Shown piece by piece: positions 52,982 to 63,469 of a stretch of DNA of 64,000 bases. Positions within the stretch are counted from its first letter, which is position 1. Each line of letters starts with the position of its first letter. The stretch is from Coralloluteibacterium stylophorae (GTDB taxonomy: Bacteria; Pseudomonadota; Gammaproteobacteria; Xanthomonadales; Xanthomonadaceae): positions 310,001-374,000 of the forward strand of contig NZ_JAGQFT020000001.1 of assembly GCF_018122625.2 (NCBI RefSeq), read 5' to 3'. Below the pieces are notes generated by a model. It was given only the letters and a program-made list of their open reading frames with translations. It ran no database searches and was not told where the DNA came from. The translations under genes were made by a program, and so were the position numbers.

Positions 52982-55297
52982 CTAGCGCACGGTTTCGTGC
53001 CAGAAGCGGCGATGGCTGCGGCGCCGGCGCGCCTCGCGCAGGCTGCCGTCGGTCCCGAGCCTGACCTCGACGAAACCCTCCTCGGCCGTGGTCAGGAGGG
53101 TGGTGCCGACGGCGCGGTAGCGGGCGACGACCTCCGGCCTCGGCATGCCGAAGCGGTTGCCGTGGCCGACGCCGATCAGGCCCAGCTCCGGCGCCACGGC
53201 GCGTACGAAGGCTTCGCTCGAGGAGCCGCCGCTGCCATGGTGCGGCACCACGAGGATCCGCGCGGGCAGGCCCTCCGGCCGCTCGCGGAGCAGGCGCGCC
53301 TCGATCTGGCGGCCGATGTCGCCCGGCAGCAGGACCGCGCCGCCCGCGCCCTCGACGCGCAGCACGCAGCTGCTCTCGTTGCCGAGATAGGGAAAGTCCG
53401 GCGGCGGATGCAGGAATCCGAAATGCACCCCGTCCCACTGCCAGCCCTGCCCCGCCACGCAAGCCGCGGCGCCCGCGACCGCGGCATCCGGCGGCGCCAG
53501 CAGGCGCGCCGGCGGCAGGCCCGCGCGCACCGCCGCCAGGCCGCCGGCATGGTCGCCGTCGGTGTGGCTCAGCACCAGCGCGTCCAGGCGGCGGACCCCG
53601 AGCGCGTGCAGGGTCGGCAGGACCGCGGCCTCGCCCATGTCCAGCCCGCCCGGCCAGGCGGGGCCGGCGTCGACCAGCAGCGCATGCGTCCGCGTGCGCA
53701 CCAGGACCGACAGCCCCTGCCCCACGTCGATCAGGGCGACATCGACCTCGCCCGCCGCAGGCGGACTCCGCGCCGGCAGCAGCAGCGGCAGCCACAGCAA
53801 CGGCGCGAGCCACTTGCCGGGCACGCCGCGTGGCAGCAGCAGCCAGAACGCACCGGCCAGCGCGAATGCGAACGCCACCGGCGTCGGCTCGGGCAGCCAG
53901 ACGAAGGCGCCGTTCCAGCCGGCCACCGGCTCGACGCCCTGCCACAGCCGGGCCATCGTCCATGCGGCCAGCCGCAGCAGCGCGGCGCCGCCGGCATGCC
54001 AGGCCGGCTCCAGCAGCGTGCCGGCGATCGCCAGCGGGGTCACCCCCAGGCTGATTACGGGAATGCCGACCAGGTTCACCAGGGGCCCGGCGATCGAGGC
54101 CTGGCCGAAGAACCACACGGTGAGCGGCAGCAGGGCGATGGTCGCCACGCCCTGCGCGCCGGCGATCTCGCGCAGCCAGCGCCGGCGCCCGTCGCGCGGC
54201 AGGCACCACATCAGCCAGGCCACGCCGGCGAAGCTCAGCCAGAAGCCGGCGCCGAGTACCGCCAGCGGGTCGGCCAGCAGCACCCCGATCGCCGCCAGCG
54301 CCAGCGACTGCCAAGGCCCCGCCGTGCGGCGCAGCAGCACCGTCGCCAGCGCGGCCGCGATCATCAGCACCGTGCGCACCGTCGGCAGGCCGAAGCCGGC
54401 CAGCGCGGCATAGGCGACGGCGAAGGCCAATGCGCCCCAGGCCGCGCCCTGCGGCCGCGGCAGGCGCCGGCCGAGGCCAGGCAGCAGGCGGTACAGCCCG
54501 CCGATCAGCAGCGCGCCGAAGCCCGCCACCACGCCGACGTGGAAGCCGGAGATGGCGATGAGATGGGTCAGCCCGGTCGCGCGCAGGACGTCCCAGTCGC
54601 CGTCCTCGAGCCCGCGCGTGTCGGCCAGCGCCAGGGCCCGCACGAACCGGCTCGCCTCGCCGGGCACGGCGGCGACGATGCGCACCGCCAGCCGGTCCCG
54701 CAGCGCGTCGACGCCGCCGCCGGCCGCGAGCCGGCGCGCGGCGTCCGCATCGCGCACGTACCCGGTAGCCGCCAGCCGCCGCTCGAGGGCGTGGCGCTCG
54801 AAGTCGAAGCCGCCGGGATTCTGGCTGCCGCGCGGCCGCCGCAGCCGCACCGTCAACGCCCAGCGCGAGCCCGGTTCGAGCGTCGGCGCGGCGCCGTACC
54901 AGCCGAGGCGGACGCGGCGCCCGACCAGCGCCTGCGCCGCCCCCGGCGGGGCCGAAAGGATGCGCAGGTCGAAGCGGGTCGAGGCATCGCCCGGCGCCGG
55001 CAGGCCCAGGATCCGGCCTTCGACGCGGAGGTCCTGGCCGGCGAGCTCCTGCGGGAGGCGCAGCGCGAGCGCGGCGTCGCCATGCAGCCACGCCCATCCC
55101 GCGGCGAACAACAGGACGCCGAACCACCTCGTCCGCCGCCCGCGCCACCACGCGAGCGCGCCCGCCGCGGCGCAGGCGAAAGCCACGGCAACATGCGGGA
55201 GCGCCGGCAGCGCCAGCGCGGATCCCGTTCCCAGCAGCAGCGCGACCGCGACCGCCGGCCCGAACGGCGCCGGCCGCGGGATGCCCGTCCATGGCAC
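52982..55297 (-). CDS. comEC: DNA internalisation-related competence protein ComEC/Rec2
   Basis: A 771-residue inner-membrane channel for single-stranded DNA uptake in natural transformation. After two N-terminal helices it has the ComEC N-terminal OB-like domain, then the competence domain (LTHLIAISGFHVGVVAGFGA; many helices) and a C-terminal metallo-beta-lactamase-like domain with LVDAGPAW, LSHTDGDHAGG and VPHHGSGGSSSEAF. The start is a GTG at 55297. It stands between exbB and lolD; no other competence gene is in the window. Confidence 0.95.
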   Translation of the reverse strand: MPWTGIPRPAPFGPAVAVALLLGTGSALALPALPHVAVAFACAAAGALAWWRGRRTRWFGVLLFAAGWAWLHGDAALALRLPQELAGQDLRVEGRILGLPAPGDASTRFDLRILSAPPGAAQALVGRRVRLGWYGAAPTLEPGSRWALTVRLRRPRGSQNPGGFDFERHALERRLAATGYVRDADAARRLAAGGGVDALRDRLAVRIVAAVPGEASRFVRALALADTRGLEDGDWDVLRATGLTHLIAISGFHVGVVAGFGALLIGGLYRLLPGLGRRLPRPQGAAWGALAFAVAYAALAGFGLPTVRTVLMIAAALATVLLRRTAGPWQSLALAAIGVLLADPLAVLGAGFWLSFAGVAWLMWCLPRDGRRRWLREIAGAQGVATIALLPLTVWFFGQASIAGPLVNLVGIPVISLGVTPLAIAGTLLEPAWHAGGAALLRLAAWTMARLWQGVEPVAGWNGAFVWLPEPTPVAFAFALAGAFWLLLPRGVPGKWLAPLLWLPLLLPARSPPAAGEVDVALIDVGQGLSVLVRTRTHALLVDAGPAWPGGLDMGEAAVLPTLHALGVRRLDALVLSHTDGDHAGGLAAVRAGLPPARLLAPPDAAVAGAAACVAGQGWQWDGVHFGFLHPPPDFPYLGNESSCVLRVEGAGGAVLLPGDIGRQIEARLLRERPEGLPARILVVPHHGSGGSSSEAFVRAVAPELGLIGVGHGNRFGMPRPEVVARYRAVGTTLLTTAEEGFVEVRLGTDGSLREARRRRSHRRFWHETVR

Positions 55298-55388
55298 GTC
55301 TGTCTTCCCCTGCGGTGATGGAGGCGCGCCCGTTCCCTCGGGCGCGTGCCGGCTACGGCGCGTGCGAGCTTAGCCGAACGCCGGCGCT

Positions 55389-56126
55389 TCAGACCTCGGC
55401 GGCGGCCAGCTCGTGCAGGGCGCCGCGGGTCAGCTCGAGGACGCGGTCGAGGCGCCGCGCCAGGCGGCGGTCGTGGGTCACCAGCACCAGGGCCGTGCCG
55501 TGCTCGCGGTTGAGCTCGAGCATCATGTCGAACACGGTCGCGGCGGTGCGCTCGTCGAGGTTGCCGGTGGGCTCGTCGCCGAGCACGCAGGCCGGGCGAT
55601 TGACCAGGGCGCGCGCCACCGCGGCACGCTGGCGCTCGCCGCCGGAGAGCTCGCCCGGCTTGTGCTCCAGACGCTGGCCGAGGCCGACCTCCTCCAGCAG
55701 CGCGCGCGCGGTGGCCGCCGCCTCCTGCGGCGTGGCGCCAGCGATCATCCGCGGCAGCATCACGTTCTCCAGCGCGGTGAACTCCGGCAGCAGGTGGTGG
55801 AACTGGTAGACGAAGCCGAGCGCGCGGTTGCGCAGCGCCCCGCGCGCGGCATCCGACAGCGCCGACATGCGCTGCCCGGCGACGTAGACCTCGCCCGCGG
55901 TGGGCGTATCGAGGCCGCCGAGCAGGTGCAGCAGGGTGCTCTTGCCGGCACCGGAGGCGCCGACGATGGCCACCGTCTCGCCCGCGGCCACGCGCAGGTC
56001 GAGCTCGTGGAACACGTGCGTGCGCAGCGCGCCCTCGAGATAGGTCTTGCCGAGCTTCTCGGCGCGCAGGGCCTCGGCGGGTGCGGCAGCGGAGGCGGGA
56101 GCGGTCGTCATCGTCGCGGGCCTCAT
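55389..56126 (-). CDS. lolD: Lipoprotein-releasing ABC transporter ATP-binding protein
   Basis: A 245-residue ATPase of the LolCDE complex, which releases outer-membrane lipoproteins from the inner membrane. Walker [11 protein letters not shown]-loop [14 protein letters not shown] (the LolD-type motif), signature [16 protein letters not shown], Walker [11 protein letters not shown] and H-loop [12 protein letters not shown] are all present. The start at 56126 forms an ATGA overlap with the lolC stop; the next in-frame ATG at 56111 is also possible. Transcribed after lolC. Confidence 0.95.
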   Translation of the reverse strand: MRPATMTTAPASAAAPAEALRAEKLGKTYLEGALRTHVFHELDLRVAAGETVAIVGASGAGKSTLLHLLGGLDTPTAGEVYVAGQRMSALSDAARGALRNRALGFVYQFHHLLPEFTALENVMLPRMIAGATPQEAAATARALLEEVGLGQRLEHKPGELSGGERQRAAVARALVNRPACVLGDEPTGNLDERTAATVFDMMLELNREHGTALVLVTHDRRLARRLDRVLELTRGALHELAAAEV

Positions 56127-57367
56127 TCGTAGCGCAGCGCGGTGGCGGGATCGGTGCGCGAGGCGCGCCAGGCCGGGTACAGCGTCGCCAGCAGGCACAT
56201 CAGGAAGGCGATGCCGCCAATCAGCGCGACCTCGTTCCAGTCGAGGTCGGTCGGCACGCCGGTGATGTAGTAGACATCCGACGGCATCACCTCGATGCCG
56301 AAGGTGGCTTCGATCAGGTGCACGAGGTGGCCGAGGTTGAGGGTCAGCAGCACGCCGCCGACCACCCCGAGGGCGACGCCGAACACGCCGATCAGCATGC
56401 CCTGCACCATGAAGATGCGCATGACCGTGCCGGGGCTGACGCCGAGCGTGCGCAGGATGGCGATGTCGGCCTGCTTCTCGGTCACCACCATCACCAGCGA
56501 GGAGACCAGGTTGAACGCGGCCACGCCGACGATCAACGACATGATGATGAACATCATGGTCTTCTCGAGCTTGAACGCGCGGAACATGTTGGCGTGGTCG
56601 CGCGACCAGTCGCTGACCGCGTAGATGCCGGGCAGCTCGTCGGCGAGGTCGCGCGCCACGCGCCAGGCGCCGAAGATGTCGTCGAGCCGCAGGCGCACGC
56701 CGGTCACGTCGTCGCCGAGCCGCGCCAGGCGCTGCGCATCGGCGATGTTGACGATCGCCATGCCGCGGTCGTACTCCTGCATCCCGACCTCGAAGATCCC
56801 CGAGACGCGGAACGCCTTGGAGCGCGGCACGAATCCCACCGGGGTGACGCTGCCCTGCGGGATCAGCACGTTGACCCGGTCGCCGACGTCGACGGCCAGC
56901 CACTGCGAGAGCTCGCGCCCGAGCACGATGTTGAATTCGCCCGGCTGCAGGTCGGCGAGCGCGCCCGCCTTCATCTTCTCGGCAACGACCGACACCTCCG
57001 GCTCCAGCGACGGTTCGATGCCGCGGATCACCGCGCCCTCGGCGCGGCGGCCGTTGATGAGGCCGGTGAGCTCGACATAGGGCGCGGCGCCGGTCACCCG
57101 CGGATCGCGGTGCGCGACGTCGACGGCCTGCTGCCAGTCCGCCATGGCGTCGCCGGCACCGCTGATGGTCGCGTGCGCGACCATGCTGAGCAGGCGGTCG
57201 CGGAACTCGCCGGTGAAGCCGCTCATGACCGAGATCGTCGTGATCAGGGCGATGACGCCGACGGCGATGCCGAGGACGGAAACGGCGGAGATGAAGGAGA
57301 TGAAGCCGGTGCGGCGCTTGGCGCGCGTGTAGCGCAGGCCGATGGCGAGCGAGAGCGGTCGGAACAT
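56123..57367 (-). CDS. lolC: Lipoprotein-releasing system transmembrane protein LolC/LolE
   Basis: A 414-residue permease of the LolCDE complex. It starts with [33 protein letters not shown] (membrane helix 1), has a large periplasmic domain (about 48-265), and ends with three helices ([21 protein letters not shown], the [19 protein letters not shown] region, and the end [18 protein letters not shown]). Only one permease gene is seen, so a LolF-type homodimeric arrangement, or a second copy elsewhere, is likely. ATG at 57367. Confidence 0.94.
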   Translation of the reverse strand: MFRPLSLAIGLRYTRAKRRTGFISFISAVSVLGIAVGVIALITTISVMSGFTGEFRDRLLSMVAHATISGAGDAMADWQQAVDVAHRDPRVTGAAPYVELTGLINGRRAEGAVIRGIEPSLEPEVSVVAEKMKAGALADLQPGEFNIVLGRELSQWLAVDVGDRVNVLIPQGSVTPVGFVPRSKAFRVSGIFEVGMQEYDRGMAIVNIADAQRLARLGDDVTGVRLRLDDIFGAWRVARDLADELPGIYAVSDWSRDHANMFRAFKLEKTMMFIIMSLIVGVAAFNLVSSLVMVVTEKQADIAILRTLGVSPGTVMRIFMVQGMLIGVFGVALGVVGGVLLTLNLGHLVHLIEATFGIEVMPSDVYYITGVPTDLDWNEVALIGGIAFLMCLLATLYPAWRASRTDPATALRYE

Positions 57368-57442
57368 GCGTGGGATCGGATCCTTCGGGACCGCGTCGGC
57401 GGCAGCACGAAGGTGATGCGGCGCACGGCGAGGGCCGACAGC

Positions 57443-57946
57443 TTAGCGGGTTTGCCTGATCGCGGGCTGATCCGCAGCGGGCGCCCCGGGAGGCGCACGC
57501 ACCGCCTCGGGTGCCCGGGCTCCCGCCCATGCCAGGCGCAGTGCGCGCCTGCCCGCCGCGCCCAGCGTGTCCGGCCACCACAGCAGGCTGCGGCGATGTC
57601 CGTCGGCGTGGCGGAGGCGCAGGATCGCAACCCCGGCCTGGATGCGCAGGGCCTCGATCTCGACCGGCACACCCACGTCGCCCTGCACTAGGCGAGCGGG
57701 CACGTCGCCCGGAGGCCACACCAGTTCAAAGCGTGGACGCCTCGCCTCCCGCCGCACCAGGACCGCGCCGTGGGCGAACGCCGCGGCACTCGCTGCGAGG
57801 GCGACGGCGGACGGCAGCGACGACAGCCACGGCGCGCACGCCGCGGCGACCATCAGCACCGCGAGCAGCGCGACGAGCAGCCGCGACGGCCGCCAGTCAA
57901 GCCGGACGGTCGGCGATGTCGTGGATGAGCGCGCGGAGTGCGGCAT
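57443..57946 (-). CDS. YgfX-like membrane protein
   Basis: A 167-residue protein with two hydrophobic helices near the N-terminus ([18 protein letters not shown] and [18 protein letters not shown]) and a soluble domain ([28 protein letters not shown]). This is the YgfX/CptA pattern, which sits next to sdhE in many proteobacteria. The ATG at 57946 lies inside the sdhE coding region, a 50-base overlap. I find no closer start that keeps the first helix intact. Confidence 0.72.
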   Translation of the reverse strand: MPHSARSSTTSPTVRLDWRPSRLLVALLAVLMVAAACAPWLSSLPSAVALAASAAAFAHGAVLVRREARRPRFELVWPPGDVPARLVQGDVGVPVEIEALRIQAGVAILRLRHADGHRRSLLWWPDTLGAAGRRALRLAWAGARAPEAVRAPPGAPAADQPAIRQTR

Positions 57947-58160
57947 CGTCGGGCGCGTCCTTGCCCATGAACCAGCGCCAGAGCCGGTCGTCCTCGGTCT
58001 CGAGCAGGCGCTCGAATGCCGCCCGCGTCGCTGCGTCCGCCCGTGGCCAGGCGTCGTCCAGCCAGCGCTCGAGCAGGCGATCGAGCTCGCGCATGCCGCG
58101 CCGGCAGCGCCAGCGCAGGCGCTTGACGGTCACCGCATCGGCGTCGCTGGCCGCTGGCAT
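57897..58160 (-). CDS. sdhE: Succinate dehydrogenase flavinylation factor SdhE
   Basis: An 87-residue protein of the SdhE/SDHAF2 family, which promotes covalent attachment of FAD to SdhA. The hallmark RGMRELD is present (about residues 21-27), as are [13 protein letters not shown] and the acidic C-terminus. It lies 22 bases after sdhB, consistent with its role. The longer N-terminus before [15 protein letters not shown] is a minor extension; a start a few codons downstream is possible. Confidence 0.93.
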   Translation of the reverse strand: MPAASDADAVTVKRLRWRCRRGMRELDRLLERWLDDAWPRADAATRAAFERLLETEDDRLWRWFMGKDAPDDAALRALIHDIADRPA

Positions 58161-58182
58161 GCGCGATCGACCGGGCGGCGCG

Positions 58183-58965
58183 TCAGACGCGCCGCTGCAG
58201 CATCAGCTTCTTGATCTCGGCGATCGCCTTCGCCGGGTTCAGGCCCTTCGGGCAGGTCCGCGCGCAGTTCATGATCGTGTGGCAGCGGTAGAGCTTGAAC
58301 GGATCCTCGAGGTCGTCCAGGCGCGCGCCGGTGTCCTCGTCGCGCGAGTCCACGATCCAGCGGTAGGCCTGGAGCAGGATCGCCGGGCCGAGGTAGCGCT
58401 CGCCGTTCCACCAGTAGCTCGGGCAGGACGTGCTGCAGCAGGCGCAGAGGATGCACTCGTAGAGGCCGTCGAGCTTGGCCCGGTCCTCCTTCGACTGCAG
58501 GCGCTCGCCGCTGGCCGGCGTCGCGCTCTGGGTGCGCAGCCACGGCTTGATCGAGGCGTACTGCGCGTAGAAGTGCGACAGGTCGGGGACCAGATCCTTC
58601 ACCACCGGCATGTGCGGCAGCGGGTAGATCGGGACTTCCTTCTTGCCGCAGTCGTCGATCGCGCGGGTGCAGGCCAGGGTGTTGGTCCCGTCGATGTTCA
58701 TCGCGCAGGAGCCGCAGATGCCCTCGCGGCAGGAACGACGGAAGGTCAGCGTCGGATCGATCTCGTTCTTGATCTTGATCAGCGCGTCCAGAACCATCGG
58801 GCCGCATGCGGCGAGGTCCACCTCGTAGGTGTCCACGCGCGGATTGGCGCCGTCGTCGGGGTTCCAGCGGTACACCTTGAAGACGCGCGGGTTCTTCGCG
58901 TCCTTCGCGGGGAAGTGCTTGCCCTTTCCGATTCGGGAGTGCTTGGGGAGGGTGAACTCTGCCAT
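58183..58965 (-). CDS. sdhB: Succinate dehydrogenase iron-sulfur subunit
   Basis: A 260-residue subunit of complex II, carrying electrons from SdhA to ubiquinone. It holds the three clusters: [2Fe-2S] ([13 protein letters not shown]), [4Fe-4S] ([16 protein letters not shown]) and [3Fe-4S] ([17 protein letters not shown]). Its length is usual for proteobacteria. ATG at 58965, 36 bases after the sdhA stop. Confidence 0.97.
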   Translation of the reverse strand: MAEFTLPKHSRIGKGKHFPAKDAKNPRVFKVYRWNPDDGANPRVDTYEVDLAACGPMVLDALIKIKNEIDPTLTFRRSCREGICGSCAMNIDGTNTLACTRAIDDCGKKEVPIYPLPHMPVVKDLVPDLSHFYAQYASIKPWLRTQSATPASGERLQSKEDRAKLDGLYECILCACCSTSCPSYWWNGERYLGPAILLQAYRWIVDSRDEDTGARLDDLEDPFKLYRCHTIMNCARTCPKGLNPAKAIAEIKKLMLQRRV

Positions 58966-59001
58966 GGCTGATCTCGTTGGCTCAGGCGAAACGCGCGTGC
59001 A

Positions 59002-60795
59002 TCAGTACACGCGCGCCTTCGGCGGCACCGGATCCACGTCGCTGGTCAGCGTGGTCATGTGCACCGGGCGGTAATCGATGGTGGTGTTGCCGGCCTCGTC
59101 GATGGCGCAGATGGTGTGCTTGTGCCAGTTGACGTCGTCGCGGTCCGGGAAGTCCTCGTGGGCGTGCGCGCCGCGCGACTCCTTGCGGTTCTCGGCCGAG
59201 ACCATGGTCACCACCGCCTGGCTCAGCAGGTTCTGCAGTTCCAGCGTCTCGACGAGGTCGGAGTTCCAGACCAGCGAGCGGTCGGCGACGCGGACGTCGG
59301 CGAAGGAGGCGTGCGCCTCGCGGATACGGCCGACGCCCTGCTTCAGCGTCTCGGAGGTGCGGAACACCGCCGCGTCCTCCTGCATGATCTTCTGCATGTT
59401 CGAGCGGATCTGCGCGGTGGACTGGCCGCCGTCGGCGTTGCGCAGCGTGTCGAGGTTGGCCAGCGAGCGGTCGCAGGCATCGCCCGCGAGGGTCTTGTGC
59501 GGCGCGCCGGACCTGATCGTCTCGGCGCAGCGGTTGGCCACCGCGCGGCCGAACACGACGAGGTCGAGCAGCGAATTCGAACCCAGGCGGTTGGCACCGT
59601 GCACGGACACGCAGGCGGCCTCGCCGATGGCGTACAGGCCCGGCACCACCGCATCGGGGTTGCCGTCGCGCAGCTGCACGACCTCGCCGTGGTAGTTGGT
59701 CGGGATGCCGCCCATGTTGTAGTGCACCGTCGGCAGCACCGGAATCGGCTGCTTCTCGACGTCGACGCCGGCGAAGATCTTGGCGCTCTCGGCGATACCG
59801 GGCAGCTTCTCGTGGATGTCCTTCGGGTCGAGATGGGTGAGGTCGAGGTGGATGTGGTCGGCGTTCTGGCCGACGCCCCTGCCCTCGCGGATCTCGATGG
59901 TCATCGAGCGCGAGACCACGTCGCGCGAGGCCAGGTCCTTGGCGTTCGGCGCGTAGCGCTCCATGAAGCGCTCGCCATTGGCGTTGCGCAGGATGCCGCC
60001 TTCGCCGCGCACGCCCTCGGTGATCAGGCAGCCCGCGCCGTAGATGCCGGTCGGGTGGAACTGCACGAACTCCATGTCCTGCATGCTGAGCCCGGCGCGC
60101 AGGACCATGCCGCCGCCGTCGCCGGTGCAGGTATGCGCCGAGGTCGCCGAGAAGTAGGCCCGGCCGTAGCCGCCGGTGGCGAGCACGGTGCCGTGGGCGC
60201 GGAACAGGTGCAGCGTGCCTTCGGCCATGTCCATCGCCAGCACGCCGCGGCAGGCGCCCTCCTCGTCCATGATCAGGTCGAGCGCGAAGTACTCGATGAA
60301 GAACTTGGCGTCGTGCGCCAGCGACTGCTGGTAGAGCGTGTGCAGGATCGCGTGCCCGGTGCGGTCGGCCGCGGCGCAGGTGCGCTGCGCGGTGCCCTTG
60401 CCGTAGTGCGTGGTCATGCCGCCGAAGGGGCGCTGGTAGATCTTGCCCGCCTCGGTGCGCGAGAACGGCACGCCCTGGTGCTCGAGCTCGATGATCGCGG
60501 GAATCGCCTCGCGGCACATGTACTCGATCGCGTCCTGATCGCCCAGCCAGTCCGAGCCCTTGATCGTGTCGTAGAAGTGGAAGCGCCAGTCGTCCTCGCC
60601 CATGTTGCCGAGCGCCGCGGAGATGCCGCCCTGCGCCGCCACGGTGTGCGAGCGGGTCGGGAACACCTTGGTCAGGCAGGCCGTCTTCAGCCCCTTCTGC
60701 GCGAGGCCGAAGGTGGCGCGCAGACCGGCGCCGCCGGCGCCGACCACCAGCATGTCGTACTTGTGTTCGGTGATGGGATAGGCGGTCTTGGTCAT
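59002..60795 (-). CDS. sdhA: Succinate dehydrogenase flavoprotein subunit
   Basis: A 597-residue subunit that oxidises succinate to fumarate with covalent FAD. N-terminal FAD domain [19 protein letters not shown]; the flavin-linking histidine is in [18 protein letters not shown]; substrate-binding residues lie in [21 protein letters not shown]; and [20 protein letters not shown], here preceded by CVSV, is present. The C-terminal domain has the typical [21 protein letters not shown] at 60795. Confidence 0.97.
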   Translation of the reverse strand: MTKTAYPITEHKYDMLVVGAGGAGLRATFGLAQKGLKTACLTKVFPTRSHTVAAQGGISAALGNMGEDDWRFHFYDTIKGSDWLGDQDAIEYMCREAIPAIIELEHQGVPFSRTEAGKIYQRPFGGMTTHYGKGTAQRTCAAADRTGHAILHTLYQQSLAHDAKFFIEYFALDLIMDEEGACRGVLAMDMAEGTLHLFRAHGTVLATGGYGRAYFSATSAHTCTGDGGGMVLRAGLSMQDMEFVQFHPTGIYGAGCLITEGVRGEGGILRNANGERFMERYAPNAKDLASRDVVSRSMTIEIREGRGVGQNADHIHLDLTHLDPKDIHEKLPGIAESAKIFAGVDVEKQPIPVLPTVHYNMGGIPTNYHGEVVQLRDGNPDAVVPGLYAIGEAACVSVHGANRLGSNSLLDLVVFGRAVANRCAETIRSGAPHKTLAGDACDRSLANLDTLRNADGGQSTAQIRSNMQKIMQEDAAVFRTSETLKQGVGRIREAHASFADVRVADRSLVWNSDLVETLELQNLLSQAVVTMVSAENRKESRGAHAHEDFPDRDDVNWHKHTICAIDEAGNTTIDYRPVHMTTLTSDVDPVPPKARVY

Positions 60796-60887
60796 CGTGG
60801 AGCCTTGGAGTTCCGCGCCGCGGCGCCGGTGCGGCCGTCGCGGCGAAACGCGTTATGGACGGGAAGGTTGGGGGTGGTGACGGCCGC

Positions 60888-61283
60888 TCAGGCCGTGAAC
60901 ACCATGCGCCCGACCGCCAGCACGCAGGCGAGCGTGGCGAGGATGCAGACGAAGTCGACCAGCGCCAGCAGCGCCAGTTCGACCCAGCGCGTGTGCACGT
61001 AGTCCTCGATCACCACCTGCAGGCCGAGCTTGGTGTGCCAGAACAGCGCGATCACGAAGCCGAGCATCAGCGTGGCGTGCACCGGCTGCGCGAGCATCGC
61101 CCGCACCGAGGCCTGGTCGGCGCCGGCCGAGGCGATCACCAGCCACACGAACCACGGGGTCAGCAGCGCCAGCGCCACCGAGCTGATGCGCTGGATCCAC
61201 CAGTGCGAGACGCCGGAGCCCGATGCACCGATGCCGCGGGCGCGCGCGAGCGGGTCGCGCATCGAAGGCTGGTGTCCGCTCAT
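60888..61283 (-). CDS. sdhD: Succinate dehydrogenase hydrophobic membrane anchor subunit D
   Basis: A 131-residue inner-membrane subunit with three helices that binds ubiquinone and haem b with SdhC. Signs: SGVSHWWIQRISSVALALLTPW, a second helix (HATLMLGFVIALFWHTKLG with the haem histidine), VIEDYVHTRW and the third helix (ELALLALVDFVCILATLACV). The start at 61283 overlaps the sdhC stop by ATGA; a shorter start at 61262 (MRDPLARARG) is also possible. Confidence 0.93.
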   Translation of the reverse strand: MSGHQPSMRDPLARARGIGASGSGVSHWWIQRISSVALALLTPWFVWLVIASAGADQASVRAMLAQPVHATLMLGFVIALFWHTKLGLQVVIEDYVHTRWVELALLALVDFVCILATLACVLAVGRMVFTA

Positions 61284-61672
61284 GCCAGTGCTCCCGTCAT
61301 CCAGATCGCCACCCACAGCCCGAGCGTGCACACCACGGTCAGGCCCCACACCAGCCATCCGGTGGCGTAGACGCCCGGGATGTCCATGAAGAAGCCGCCG
61401 TCCCACACCAGATGGCGGATACCGTTGAGCAGGTGGTAGACCAGGCAGGCGGTGAAGCCGAACAGCACGACCAGGCCGAGGATCGACCCCGACACCGCGG
61501 CCAGCGGCTCGTAGGGCGCAAGGCCCGCGGCAGCGAGCAGCCACCACACCAGCGCGAAGGCGCCGGCCGTCAGGACGATGCCCGTGGCGCGGTTGGCGAT
61601 GGACATGACCATCGTGATCTGCCAGCGGTAGACCTGCAGATGCGGGGAGAGGGGTCGTTGCGGATTCGCCAT
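61280..61672 (-). CDS. sdhC: Succinate dehydrogenase cytochrome b556 subunit C
   Basis: A 130-residue inner-membrane anchor of complex II with three helices. The N-terminus RPLSPHLQVYRWQITMVMSI contains the SPHLxVY motif of the family, and HLLNGIRHLVWDGG holds the haem-ligating histidine. ATG at 61672. It is the first of the four complex II structural genes here. A DUF1674 gene sits 61 bases upstream in the same direction. Confidence 0.94.
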   Translation of the reverse strand: MANPQRPLSPHLQVYRWQITMVMSIANRATGIVLTAGAFALVWWLLAAAGLAPYEPLAAVSGSILGLVVLFGFTACLVYHLLNGIRHLVWDGGFFMDIPGVYATGWLVWGLTVVCTLGLWVAIWMTGALA

Positions 61673-61733
61673 GGCGGTGTGGCTGCTGGCTCTGGGGAGG
61701 GATGCGAGGGCGGTCGCGCTGCGCTGCGCCGGT

Positions 61734-61907
61734 CTAGAAGTCGATGCAGCGACCGTTCTTCTCCCAGTCGCCGAACCGGGTCGGATCGGGACCGTCGCGG
61801 CCACCGATCTCGACCGGCGCCTCGGCGTCCTTCGGACCCGGTGCGGCGCCCTCGCTGGGCAGCCTGCCGGTGTCTTCGGGAGTGGGCTTCGGGGTTTCGC
61901 TTATCAT
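61734..61907 (-). CDS. DUF1674 (SDHAF4-like) succinate dehydrogenase assembly protein
   Basis: A 57-residue protein that is easy to miss. The C-terminal DPTRFGDWEKNGRCIDF is the diagnostic DUF1674/SDHAF4 motif; the N-terminal part is flexible and rich in Pro, Glu and Gly. Eukaryotic SDHAF4 assists insertion of the flavinated SdhA into complex II. Its position as the first gene before sdhC supports a role in complex II assembly. ATG at 61907, 16 bases from the divergent ygfZ start region. Confidence 0.9.
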   Translation of the reverse strand: MISETPKPTPEDTGRLPSEGAAPGPKDAEAPVEIGGRDGPDPTRFGDWEKNGRCIDF

Positions 61908-61923
61908 TCGCAAACAGCGGTCG

Positions 61924-62820
61924 ATGAACCTGCAAATGTTAAATCGCACCACCACTCCATTCAAGCCGAACGCGAGCGTCGCTGCGCTTCCGGCGCTTCC
62001 GTTCGGGGTCCTGGAGATCGCCGGTCCGGATGCCGTTGCGTTCGCGCAGGCGCAGTTCACCAACGACGCGGCCGCCCTCGCCGACGGCCATTGGCAGTGG
62101 AGCGGCTGGCTGACGCCGAAGGGCCGCGTCATCGCGCTGTTCGCCCTGCTGAAGCTGGATCCGGAGCGCGTGTGGCTGCTGCTGCCGGACGCGCCGGCGG
62201 CGACCCTGGCCACGCGTCTGGCGCGCTATGTCTTCCGCAGCAAGCTGAGGCTGGACGTGCGCGACGGGCTGCGGATCCTCGCCGACATCGACGGCGCGGT
62301 GCTGCCTGCCCCGCCCTCGCCCGCCGCGATCCTGCGGATCGCGGGCATGACGGTGCTGGACCTGTCGGATGCGCACGCACCGCGGCGGTTGGCACTCGTC
62401 GAGGATGCGGCCGCGGACGCTGGCGGCGCAGCGCCCATCGCGGCGCAGTGGCGGCGGAGCGATCTCGCCGCGGGCCTGCCGCGCCTGGTCGGCGACCAGG
62501 TCGAGGCGTGGACGCCGCAGATGCTGGGGCTGGACAGCCTGCGCGCCTACAGCCTGAAGAAGGGCTGCTATCCCGGGCAGGAGATCGTCTCGCGCACCCA
62601 CTACCTCGGCCAGGCCAAGCGCGGCCCGGTGCTGCTGTCCGGCGGCGGGTTCGCGGACGGCGATGCCGTGCGCATGGGAGATCGGGATGTCGGCATCGTC
62701 GTCGCCGCTGCCGACGACCTCGCCCTGGCCGTGATCGCGCTCGAGCACCGGACCGCGGCACTGTCGTGCAACGGCAGTCCCTGTACGGTGCAGCCGTTCC
62801 GCGAGGGCCTGGCGCGCTGA
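61924..62820 (+). CDS. ygfZ: Folate-binding iron-sulfur protein maturation factor YgfZ
   Basis: A 298-residue tetrahydrofolate-binding protein of the GcvT/COG0354 family, needed for maturation or repair of some Fe-S proteins. The YgfZ signature is KKGCYPGQEIVSRTHYLGQAK (about residues 215-235). A domain with LEIAGPDAVAFAQAQFTND at the N-terminus precedes it. ATG at 61924; a second ATG lies 12 bases downstream. It is divergent from the sdh region. Confidence 0.93.
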   Translation: MNLQMLNRTTTPFKPNASVAALPALPFGVLEIAGPDAVAFAQAQFTNDAAALADGHWQWSGWLTPKGRVIALFALLKLDPERVWLLLPDAPAATLATRLARYVFRSKLRLDVRDGLRILADIDGAVLPAPPSPAAILRIAGMTVLDLSDAHAPRRLALVEDAAADAGGAAPIAAQWRRSDLAAGLPRLVGDQVEAWTPQMLGLDSLRAYSLKKGCYPGQEIVSRTHYLGQAKRGPVLLSGGGFADGDAVRMGDRDVGIVVAAADDLALAVIALEHRTAALSCNGSPCTVQPFREGLAR

Positions 62821-62959
62821 GCCCGGTGTCGCGGAAGCAGCGGCGCCAGCGGCTGCTATCCTCCGCCGCCGGGCGGACTCCGGCACACGCAGCGCGATGT
62901 CGCGGGAACCGCCTCGACGCCTGCGGGATCCGCCGGCCCCCATCCAGAACGGAGAACGC

Positions 62960-63469
62960 ATGGACAGGTCGATCGGATCGCTGGGCCTCATCGTGGCCGT
63001 CTCGCTGCTGCTGGCGGCATGCCAGTCGGGCCAGGTCAGGGAGCTGCCGCCCGAACCCGCGCCTGCGCCCGCGCCACCGGTCGCACAGGCCAGCAGCGTG
63101 CGCCTCTCCGCCGATGCGCTGTTCGCATTCGGCCGGGCCGACATCACCGACGACGGCGCCGAGGCCGAGCAGACCCTCGCCGCCCTCGCCGCGCGGCTCG
63201 CCACGGCGGAACGCGTGGAGTCGGTGCAGGTCCTCGGCTACACCGACCGGATCGGCTCCGACAGCTACAACGAGGAGCTCTCGCGCCAGCGCGCCGAGGC
63301 CGTGCGCGCGTTCCTGGTCGAGCGCGGCATCGCCGCCGACGTCATCGCCGCCGAGGGTCGCGGCAAGGCCGACGCCATCGTCGACTGCCCGGACCTGCGC
63401 GGGCGGGCGCTGATCGACTGCCTGGCACCGAACCGGCGGGTCGAGATCAACATCGTCGCGGTCGAGTAG
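62960..63469 (+). CDS. OmpA-family lipoprotein
   Basis: A 169-residue lipoprotein with lipobox LLLAACQSG at C21, a Pro/Ala-rich linker (EPAPAPAPPVAQ) and a C-terminal OmpA peptidoglycan-binding domain: FAFGRADITDDG, VLGYTDRIGSDSYNEELSRQRAEAV and PNRRVEINI. It probably links outer membrane and peptidoglycan. The ATG at 62960 follows GGAGA. The extra C-P-D-L-R-G-R-A-L-I-D-C loop before the last strand has two cysteines that can form a disulfide. Confidence 0.94.
   Translation: MDRSIGSLGLIVAVSLLLAACQSGQVRELPPEPAPAPAPPVAQASSVRLSADALFAFGRADITDDGAEAEQTLAALAARLATAERVESVQVLGYTDRIGSDSYNEELSRQRAEAVRAFLVERGIAADVIAAEGRGKADAIVDCPDLRGRALIDCLAPNRRVEINIVAVE

Noticed and set aside
52179-55292. A 1037-codon minus-strand frame over exbB and comEC
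   Set aside because: The real exbB starts at GTG 52892; the upstream part is a shifted reading of comEC.
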